A model generated the notes under the pieces. The model ran no database searches. It was not told the DNA's origin and saw only the letters and a program-made list of their open reading frames with translations. From the NCBI GenBank assembly GCA_903858085.1, contig CAIOHJ010000046.1, positions 1 to 36,554 on the forward strand: a stretch of DNA of 36,554 nt, read 5' to 3'. Positions 28,754 to 34,920 of the stretch are shown in pieces. Each line of letters opens with the position of its first letter. Positions within the stretch are counted from its first letter, which is position 1. A program made the position numbers and the translations under genes. Source of the stretch: an uncultured Chloroflexota bacterium. Lineage in GTDB: Bacteria > Chloroflexota > Anaerolineae > Caldilineales > Caldilineaceae.

Positions 28754-28787
28754 GCTCTTTACACCTTCGTGGTTGTTGGTGTAGAGC
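28754..28787 (+). terminator. Hairpin after the haem-oxygenase-like gene
   Basis: GCTC-TT-TACACC pairs with GGTGTA-GAGC across a 12-base loop (10 bp with a 2-base bulge), starting 5 bases after the stop codon. There is no T-run downstream, so terminator function is uncertain. Confidence 0.38.
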
Positions 28788-28891
28788 AAGTTGCCAACCC
28801 GCTCGCCTCGCCCGGTGCAGCCTGTTGAGCACGCCTCAGCAGACTTCTATGGCTGAACAGTTGCATATTTCGTAGGAAATGTATAGTGATT

Positions 28892-28920
28892 TTATCAAAA
28901 GGCAGTTACAATGATATACT
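28892..28920 (+). promoter_or_regulatory. Sigma-70 promoter of regulator copy 2
   Basis: TTATCA (-35) and TATACT (-10) are 17 bases apart, about 55 bases upstream of the ATG at 28976. The same block, with a damaged -10, precedes copy 1. Confidence 0.6.
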
Positions 28921-28975
28921 GCATTCTATGAAGTAGAGACGTATTAAAGGTGCATAAAGACAGCCCCCTGAGAGT

Positions 28976-29866
28976 ATGAGCGCATTTCGTGAACTGCTGA
29001 AAAGGTATCGCACACAGTGGCGAACGACCGAAAAACTGTTCCTCACCCAAGAGGAAGTCAGCCTGCGGCTAGGGTATGGTACCAGCACCTATGGTCAATG
29101 GGAGCGTGGGCGCGGCCGGCCATCGGCTCGCAACGCTGTGGTCAGCCTGATTGAAATTTTTTACGAAGGGCAAGGCATCAAAAACCTGCTCGAGGCCAAC
29201 GCACTTCTGCAAGCCAGTGAATTTGGCGATCTTCAGGCGGGCGAAATCCTGCGGATTGCGCCCGCCTGGTTGCCGCAGAACGGCCTGGATGACGCCGTGC
29301 CCCCCACCAATCAGCCAGACGAAACGGCCCCCCATCGCGATGCCTATGAGCGTTTCCCCACAGAGATTTTCCGCCACCATCTGCAGACCGGGCAAGAGAT
29401 TCGCATCCTGAACACATGGAGTCCCTATCTCAAGGAGTTCTTTACTCTCTTGCGTGCAGCTCTCCAACGCCAGGCCAGGACACGCATCCTGTTGCTCTCT
29501 CCAGACTCACAGGTGGCCGAGTTGCGTAACGAGGCGCTGGAGGCATCAAAGGACCCCGTTGAGATTGACGACCCTGTTCGGCATGGCGTCAAAGGCAACC
29601 TTGCCGATCTGAAGCGCATCTGGAGTGTCTTGGACGAACAGCAACGCAAAAAGCTTGAGGTTCGTCTCTATGATTCCCTGCCCTCTATTTCAATCCATCA
29701 AGTCGATCAATTCTGCCTGATGGGCATCTATTTTCACGGGAAATTTGCCATCAATTCCCCTCAATTTGAAGTCGACATGACATCCTCTTTGGGGGAACAG
29801 GTCGATAAGGAATTCGAATTGCTTTGGGGCGTTGCGCAGCCCATCCAGAATATCGATGATTGGTGA
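28976..29866 (+). CDS. HTH regulator with C-terminal effector-like domain
   Basis: The 296-residue protein has an N-terminal XRE-like helix-turn-helix (about residues 20-50: FLTQEEVSLRLGYGTSTYGQ then WERGRGRPS). The C-terminal domain (about 125-290) includes EIRILNTWSPYLKEF, RILLLSPDSQVAELRNEALE, KKLEVRLYDSLPSISIHQVD and FCLMGIYFHGKFAINSP. This alternation looks like a phospholipase-D-type fold without a clear HKD pair, similar to domains found behind HTH in other bacteria; the ligand is unknown. A TGA replaces a codon that is CGA in copy 1, so it ends about 13 residues earlier. A promoter lies upstream. It sits in an AT-richer patch. Confidence 0.75.
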   Translation: MSAFRELLKRYRTQWRTTEKLFLTQEEVSLRLGYGTSTYGQWERGRGRPSARNAVVSLIEIFYEGQGIKNLLEANALLQASEFGDLQAGEILRIAPAWLPQNGLDDAVPPTNQPDETAPHRDAYERFPTEIFRHHLQTGQEIRILNTWSPYLKEFFTLLRAALQRQARTRILLLSPDSQVAELRNEALEASKDPVEIDDPVRHGVKGNLADLKRIWSVLDEQQRKKLEVRLYDSLPSISIHQVDQFCLMGIYFHGKFAINSPQFEVDMTSSLGEQVDKEFELLWGVAQPIQNIDDW

Positions 29867-30023
29867 GTAGAGTTGGACCTGATGCAGACAAATTCCAGAC
29901 GACAAAAGTAAACCACCACTTCCTGATCGATTTGTTGGGAGACAGTGAGGTTACCCCAGCCTGACAAGCAGGCGGTCAATACCAGTACTTCACGAAATCT
30001 CATGCAAAGGAAGCCATCTTCAC

Positions 30024-30080
30024 CATCCGCCCCGATGGGGCGTGCCTCCCCTAAATTCATCCGCCCCGACGGGGCGTGCG
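30024..30080. repeat. Two copies of a GC-rich palindromic repeat
   Basis: CGCCCC-GAT-GGGGCG (30028-30042) and CGCCCC-GAC-GGGGCG (30062-30076) are perfect 6-bp stems. Each is embedded in a shared longer unit (CATCCGCCCCGAYGGGGCGTGC), 34 bases apart. They resemble REP-type elements and could also stop transcription from the regulator side. Confidence 0.7.
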
Positions 30081-30136
30081 TCTGCCACATATGTCTCCAT
30101 CTTGCGCCCTCCCAAATGGTTTGCGGGAATACGCTG

Positions 30137-30145
30137 TGGTACAAT
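30137..30145 (+). promoter_or_regulatory. Extended -10 promoter for ctpA
   Basis: TGGTACAAT matches TGn plus a TACAAT -10, 44 bases before the ATG of ctpA. A TTGCGG lies upstream at a short spacing of about 14 bases. Confidence 0.42.
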
Positions 30146-30189
30146 TGGCTCTTATCGCAACTGTGTTTGGTGCTGAAAGAAAAATTGCC

Positions 30190-31479
30190 ATGTTTGAATT
30201 CTCTCCGGGCGAACGCCCATCACCCGCTCTCCAAGAAACCAGCAAACGACGCCCCCTGCTGCGCTCCTGTTTCACTTGGATCGCAGCGCTGTTTTTGTTT
30301 GCCGGTGGGCTGGGCGTCGGCTTCATGGCGGCCCAGTGGTTTTCGCCAGGCTCGCTGGCCGCTGCACGCAACGGCGGCGAGGGGGTCGACGGTCTGCGCA
30401 ACCAGTTCCCCATCTTTTGGGAAGCGATGGAACTTCTCTACAACGACTTTTACGGGGAATTTCCCGAACCGTCCGAAAGTACCTACGCGGCGATCCGCGG
30501 GGTGCTGAACGAATTGAATGACCCCAACACAGCCTTTATGTCACCCGAAGAGGCCAATTTCTTCCGAGAAAATTTGCAGGGCAGCTTCGAAGGGATCGGC
30601 GCCCGGGTCGACTGGGACATGACGGCAGACACCGTCGTGGTCGTCGAGCCCTTCGAAAACCAGCCGGCCTGGAAAGCCGGAATCAAACGGGGAGACCTGA
30701 TCACCCACGTCGACGGCGAGTCGATCCTTGGCACCGATCTGGCCTCTGCGGTCGAGAAGATCCGCGGCCCCAAAGACACCACTGTCGTGCTGACCGTGGT
30801 CCGTGCCGACAGCGCAGCACCGTTCGAGGTCGAGGTCGTGCGCGACCGCATCGAGATCCCGACAATCGAAAGCAAGGTGGTCGCCGACAACATTGCCTAT
30901 GTCAGGCTCAACAGCTTCAACGAGAATGCCGGCGATCTGGTGCGAGACGCCGTCAAAACCGCCCTGAAAGAACAGCCCACAGGGCTGATCTTCGATCTGC
31001 GCGGCAACCCAGGTGGCCTGCTGCGCCAGGCGATCGACGTCGCCGCCGTCTTCCTGCCCCAAGGACAAAATGTGCTGATCGAACGGTTCGCCGATGGGCG
31101 GGAAGAGATCTATGCGACCAATGTCGAGCCGGTCATCACAGACCTGCCGCTGGTCGTGCTGGTCAACGAAGGGAGCGCCAGCGCCAGCGAGATCGTCGCC
31201 GGGGCCATTCAAGACCACCAGCGCGGCCAGCTCGTCGGGACAGTCACCTTCGGCAAAGGCAGCGTGCAGATGCCCCATACGCTCAGCGACGAGTCGATTC
31301 TGCGGGTCACGGTCGCCCGCTGGTACACGCCAGACGACCGCACGATCGACGGGTCTGGCCTGCAGCCCGATGTCCTTGTCGAACTGTCAGAGGCAGATCG
31401 GGAAGCCCAGCGCGACCCGCAGCTCGAGGAAGCGATCCGCCTCCTGGGCGGCGAAACAGAAGCCTTGCCCGTGGAGTAA
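30190..31479 (+). CDS. ctpA: C-terminal processing peptidase (S41, CtpA)
   Basis: The 429-residue protease has one N-terminal membrane anchor (about residues 25-45, TWIAALFLFAGGLGVGFMAA) and a PDZ domain (about 130-210, FEGIGARVDWDMTADTVVVV then GDLITHVDGES). The S41 core has the catalytic Ser in LVNEGSASASEIVAGA and Lys in GTVTFGKGSVQMP. The active site would lie outside the cytoplasmic membrane, cutting proteins near their C-termini. ATG at 30190 was chosen because an extended -10 sits just upstream; the open frame extends 38 codons further. It precedes smpB by 13 bases; SmpB-tmRNA tags are C-terminal degradation signals, so the pairing is functionally sensible. Confidence 0.92.
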   Translation: MFEFSPGERPSPALQETSKRRPLLRSCFTWIAALFLFAGGLGVGFMAAQWFSPGSLAAARNGGEGVDGLRNQFPIFWEAMELLYNDFYGEFPEPSESTYAAIRGVLNELNDPNTAFMSPEEANFFRENLQGSFEGIGARVDWDMTADTVVVVEPFENQPAWKAGIKRGDLITHVDGESILGTDLASAVEKIRGPKDTTVVLTVVRADSAAPFEVEVVRDRIEIPTIESKVVADNIAYVRLNSFNENAGDLVRDAVKTALKEQPTGLIFDLRGNPGGLLRQAIDVAAVFLPQGQNVLIERFADGREEIYATNVEPVITDLPLVVLVNEGSASASEIVAGAIQDHQRGQLVGTVTFGKGSVQMPHTLSDESILRVTVARWYTPDDRTIDGSGLQPDVLVELSEADREAQRDPQLEEAIRLLGGETEALPVE

Positions 31480-31492
31480 ACCAGAAAGCACC

Positions 31493-31972
31493 GTGACCAA
31501 AGCCAATGAGACGGTGCAAGGGGCGCGCACCGTTGCCACCAATCGCAAAGCCCGCCACGAATACTTTATCGAAGAGACCTACGAAGCAGGGCTCGTGTTG
31601 ACCGGCACCGAAATCAAATCGGTGCGCGCCGGCAAGGTCAGCCTCCAAGAAGGGTTTATCCTGGTCAAAAACGGTGAAGCGTGGCTGCTCAACGTCAATA
31701 TCGCCCAGTATGAGCAGGGCAACCGCTTCAACCACGAAGAACGCCGAGAACGCAAGCTGCTGCTCAACCGCCGCGAGATCGCCGCCCTGCACGAGGCGGC
31801 GACCCGGCGCGGCTACACGATCGTGCCGCTGCGCGTCTACATCAACGAACGGGGACGGGCCAAGCTCGAACTCGGCCTGGCCCGCGGAAAACAGCTGCAT
31901 GACAAACGAGAGAGCATCGCCAAACGAGAAAGCGAGCGAAGCCTGCGCCGGGTCCTCAAAGGTGACTGGTAG
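31493..31972 (+). CDS. smpB: SsrA-binding protein SmpB
   Basis: SmpB delivers tmRNA to stalled ribosomes for trans-translation. The 159-residue protein has the family core: NRKARHEYFIEETYEAGLVL, TGTEIKSVRAGKVSLQEGFI, WLLNVNIAQYEQGNRFNHEE, RKLLLNRREIAAL, VYINERGRAKLELGLARGKQ and the basic tail DKRESIAKRESERSLRRVLK. Start is a GTG with a weak ribosome site, 13 bases after ctpA, so translation may be coupled. The 3' end overlaps the tgt-like gene by 11 bases. The tmRNA gene itself is not in the window. Confidence 0.96.
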   Translation: MTKANETVQGARTVATNRKARHEYFIEETYEAGLVLTGTEIKSVRAGKVSLQEGFILVKNGEAWLLNVNIAQYEQGNRFNHEERRERKLLLNRREIAALHEAATRRGYTIVPLRVYINERGRAKLELGLARGKQLHDKRESIAKRESERSLRRVLKGDW

Positions 31973-33056
31973 CCCGCCAGGCCAGATCGAACTGGCCCAT
32001 GGCACGCTTTCCCTGCCCGCTTTTTTGCCAGATGCCACCCTGGGGGTCGTACGCGCGGTCGACAGCACCGATCTCGAAACGGCTGGGATCGAAGGGCTGG
32101 TGATGAATGTCTTTCACCTGATGCAGCAGCCAGGCGCCTCGACCGTCCACACCCTGGGCGGCCTGCACACCCTGAGCGGCTGGCGACGCCCAATCCTGAC
32201 CGACTCCGGGGGCTTTCAGGCCTATTCGCTGATCCGCCAGCAGCCCAAAGCAGGCTCGCTCACCGACAACGGCCTGGTCGTGTGGCCCGAAGGCAGCGAC
32301 CGCAAATTTCAGCTGACCCCGGAAAAATGCATCCAGCTGCAGCTGCGCTTCGGCGCCGATATCGTGATGTGCCTGGACGACTGCACCCACGTCGACGACC
32401 CGCCCGCTGTCCAGGAACGCTCCGTGCACCGAACTGTGGCCTGGGCCCGCCGCTGCCGCACCGAGTTCGACCGGCTGCTCGCCCAAAAAAAGCTGCAAAC
32501 CCACCGCCCACTCCTCTTTGCCGTCGTGCAGGGGGGCGGCTCTGCAACGCTGCGCACCCGCTGTGCCGAAGCCCTGCTCGAGATCGGGTTCGACGGCTAC
32601 GGATACGGCGGCTGGCCCCTGGACGCCGACGGCAATCTGCTCCAGGAGATGCTGGCGTTGACCCGCAGCCTGATCCCAGCCCCCCTGCCCCTGCACGGGC
32701 TGGGGATCGGCCACCCCCTCAACGTGGCCGCTGCGGCGGCGCTCGGCTACCAGACCTTCGACAGCTCGTTGCCTACCCGCGATGCCCGCCGCGGGCGTCT
32801 GTATACGCTGACAGCGACACCTTCCCCCCACCAGACCCAGGAGAGCTGGTTCCGCTATCTCTACATCACAGACGACAAGTATATCAAAGATGGCCGGCCA
32901 GTCGAGGAAGCGTGTGACTGCCTGACCTGCCAGCGCTACAGCCGCGGCTACCTGCGCCATCTCTTCCAGGCCAACGAAGCCTCCTTCCAACGGCTGGCCA
33001 CACTCCACAATCTGCGCTGCATGGCCCGGCTGATGAGAGCGTTGCGCCATGGCTGA
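31962..33056 (+). CDS. Divergent tRNA-guanine transglycosylase (Tgt family)
   Basis: Tgt swaps a guanine in tRNA for a 7-deazaguanine. The 364-residue protein keeps the general-base Asp in ILTDSGGFQAYSL, base-pocket residues in MCLDDCT and FAVVQGG, the nucleophile Asp in TFDSSLPTRDARRG, and the zinc site CDCLTCQRYSRGYLRHL with a following His (ATLHN). The segment normally reading GGLAVGE, which shapes the 7-substituent pocket, reads YGYGGWPLDADG instead. The usual NTYHL near residue 50 is NVFHL. The substrate may therefore differ from preQ1 or queuine. Start GTG lies inside the smpB 3' end and has no strong ribosome site; the stop overlaps the methyltransferase start by 8 bases. Confidence 0.82.
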   Translation: MTGSPPGQIELAHGTLSLPAFLPDATLGVVRAVDSTDLETAGIEGLVMNVFHLMQQPGASTVHTLGGLHTLSGWRRPILTDSGGFQAYSLIRQQPKAGSLTDNGLVVWPEGSDRKFQLTPEKCIQLQLRFGADIVMCLDDCTHVDDPPAVQERSVHRTVAWARRCRTEFDRLLAQKKLQTHRPLLFAVVQGGGSATLRTRCAEALLEIGFDGYGYGGWPLDADGNLLQEMLALTRSLIPAPLPLHGLGIGHPLNVAAAAALGYQTFDSSLPTRDARRGRLYTLTATPSPHQTQESWFRYLYITDDKYIKDGRPVEEACDCLTCQRYSRGYLRHLFQANEASFQRLATLHNLRCMARLMRALRHG

Positions 33057-33888
33057 AGGACACCCAGCTGTGGCTGAAATCGTCGAACTCGTCATGGCCT
33101 CCCCCAAGTATGCACGGCTCGACCCCAGCCTGGTCGCTGCTCTGGCGGCCCAGGAGGCTGCCAAAACCAGACGGAGCAAAGAAGCGGTCAAACAGGTCAA
33201 AAACCGCCTCCACCAGAGCGTGGCAGCCTACTGGCAGGGAGCTGCTGACTTTGCACGCTGGCAAGAGCTGCTCCAGACAACCGCCGACGAGGGCAGCCGG
33301 CGAGCAGCGCTGCGGGCCCTCCTGGGTGCCCACCATTCCACCCGCGAACGACTCCCCTTTTTGGACACCTTCTACCAGACGCTCTTTGCCGGGCTTCCCC
33401 CGCCATCGAGCGTGCTCGACCTCGGCTGCGGCCTCAACCCGCTGGCCTTGCCCTGGATGGGGCTGCCCGCCACCACCCGCTACTACGCCTGCGACGTCGA
33501 CCACGGCCAGGTGGAGTTCCTGAAGGGCTGGTTTGCGCTCGCCGGTCAGCCCGGCCAGGCTTTTGTTTGCAACCTGCTGGCCCCCATGCCCCCAGCCAGC
33601 CGCCTTCTGCCGACAGACAGCCCAGCCAGCGACGTGGCCTTGCTGCTCAAGATCCTTCCCTGCCTGGAACAGCTGGACCGCCACATCGGCCCGCGGCTGC
33701 TCGCTGGCATCTCTGCCGCCACGCTGATCGTCTCTTTTCCGGCACAGAGTCTGGGGGGAAAGGGCAAAGGAATGGTGCAGCACTACAGCGGACACATGGC
33801 CCAGCTGGTAGAGGGGCACCCCTGGCAGGTCGAACGCTTCGAGTTTCCCAGCGAGCTGGTCTTTCGCCTGCGCAGAGGAACTTCGTGA
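33049..33888 (+). CDS. 16S rRNA m7G1405 methyltransferase, ArmA/Rmt/FmrO family
   Basis: Members methylate N7 of G1405 in the 30S A-site using SAM and give high resistance to 4,6-disubstituted aminoglycosides such as gentamicin and kanamycin. The 279-residue protein follows the family plan. A helical N-terminal domain (1-118) has SPKYARLDP, KNRLHQSVAAYW and HHSTRERLPFLDTFY. The SAM site is VLDLGCGLNPLALPW (122-136) with Asp in CDVDHGQVEFL (148-158). Then come DVALLLKILPCLEQLDRHIG (195-214) and the signature VSFPAQSLGGKGKGM (228-242). These match RmtB-type enzymes closely. No producer-type antibiotic cluster is nearby; it is coupled to tgt and the HEAT-like gene, so it may be an intrinsic chromosomal enzyme. 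Confidence 0.9.
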   Translation: MAEGHPAVAEIVELVMASPKYARLDPSLVAALAAQEAAKTRRSKEAVKQVKNRLHQSVAAYWQGAADFARWQELLQTTADEGSRRAALRALLGAHHSTRERLPFLDTFYQTLFAGLPPPSSVLDLGCGLNPLALPWMGLPATTRYYACDVDHGQVEFLKGWFALAGQPGQAFVCNLLAPMPPASRLLPTDSPASDVALLLKILPCLEQLDRHIGPRLLAGISAATLIVSFPAQSLGGKGKGMVQHYSGHMAQLVEGHPWQVERFEFPSELVFRLRRGTS

Positions 33889-34802
33889 AAAGCCCGCCGT
33901 CGGCCGCTGCCCTGCGCGAGCTGGCCGGCCAGCCAGCCGCCGCCGCGCTGGCCACGACGATCCTGGCCGGTACCCCCCCCAAAGATCTCCTGCTGGCCGC
34001 TCTCAAGGTGCTGGCCGAACAGCCCACCCCCACAGCAAGGCCCTCCTTGCAAAAGCTCTACGAACGCTTCAGCCGCAACAAAGGCAAACAGGACCAGGGC
34101 GGCTATCTGCGGCGTGCAATTCTGGAGACAGCCCGCGCCATCGGCCACCCCGAGGATGCAGCCTGGTTTGCCCAGGGCTGTGCCACCTATGAATTCTGGC
34201 CCCCTGATTTTGCCGATGACGCCGTGGCCATCCGCGCAGCAGCACTGGTCGCCCTGGCCGAGGTAGACGACCGACAAGCGCGGCTTCATGCCGCCCGCCT
34301 GCTGGTCGACCCCCACACAGCCCGGATGAGCGGAGAGCCTGCACTCTCCGCCGCGCGCGTGCTGGGCGCCCTCGACGAGCTCCTGACCCTCTATACGCTG
34401 GTCTGCCAGAACAATCCTGCCACCCAGCCCGACACCACACTCCCGCCCGAAGTCCTCGGCGAATGCCTGCGCCAGCTCCACAGACTGCCCGGCACAGCAG
34501 TCGGCCCGCTGGTCGACGGCTATGCCGCTGCACCCTCAGCAGTCATCCGCATGGGCCTCTTCGACCTGCTGCTGCACCACCCAGAAGGGCTCTACCCCCG
34601 CGCCCTCCAACTGCTCGAAGAGAGCCAGGAGCTGGAGCTGTACCGGTATATGGTGGTGGCGATCGTGCTGGCTGGCGCCCCACAGCCGCTGGAGGCGCTG
34701 CGCCAGCACGCACGCCGCGAACAGCGACGCCAACGCCTGGCCATCCTGCGAGAACATGGAATCCACTGGGAGACAGCAAGCCGACGAAGCGATCCAGAAT
34801 GA
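33885..34802 (+). CDS. HEAT-like helical repeat protein, function unknown
   Basis: The 305-residue protein is helical throughout, with HEAT-like segments such as DDAVAIRAAALVALAEVDDR, ALSAARVLGALDELLTLY and AVIRMGLFDLLLHHPEGLYP. There is no signal or catalytic motif. Start GTG overlaps the methyltransferase stop (GTGA) and has GAGGA five bases upstream, so it is clearly coupled to it. It may assist the RNA-modifying enzymes, but nothing in the sequence proves this. Confidence 0.72.
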   Translation: MKSPPSAAALRELAGQPAAAALATTILAGTPPKDLLLAALKVLAEQPTPTARPSLQKLYERFSRNKGKQDQGGYLRRAILETARAIGHPEDAAWFAQGCATYEFWPPDFADDAVAIRAAALVALAEVDDRQARLHAARLLVDPHTARMSGEPALSAARVLGALDELLTLYTLVCQNNPATQPDTTLPPEVLGECLRQLHRLPGTAVGPLVDGYAAAPSAVIRMGLFDLLLHHPEGLYPRALQLLEESQELELYRYMVVAIVLAGAPQPLEALRQHARREQRRQRLAILREHGIHWETASRRSDPE

Positions 34803-34849
34803 ACCAATCGGCACCAACAGACGTTACAATGAAGTACAGCGTCGACCTT

Positions 34850-34917
34850 CACACTCAAAAAACGGTCACACTCAAAAAACGGTCACACTCAAGAAACGGT
34901 CACACTCAGGAAACGGT
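34850..34917 (+). repeat. Four 17-bp tandem repeats in the lipoprotein leader
   Basis: Unit CACACTCAAAAAACGGT occurs at 34850-34866 and 34867-34883 (identical). It recurs at 34884-34900 (one A to G) and at 34901-34917 with CAGGAAA in place of CAAAAAA. The last unit thereby carries the AGGA ribosome site of the next gene, whose ATG is only three bases after the array. Confidence 0.92.
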
Positions 34918-34920
34918 GAA

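Larger units (their letters stand above)
29867..30189. other. Intergenic stretch with remnant tail and two palindromes
   Basis: The first 40 bases still resemble the 3' end of copy 1 (AGTTGGACCTGATG and AAATTC are shared), so the old reading frame once extended here. The rest holds no gene I can support, but contains two copies of a GC-rich palindrome and the ctpA promoter. Confidence 0.6.

Noticed and set aside
33049..33888. Recently acquired mobile resistance gene
   Set aside because: No insertion sequence, integron or composition change is seen around it, and it overlaps both neighbours.
34850..34917. CRISPR-like array
   Set aside because: Units are directly adjacent with no spacers and no cas genes; it is a plain tandem repeat.
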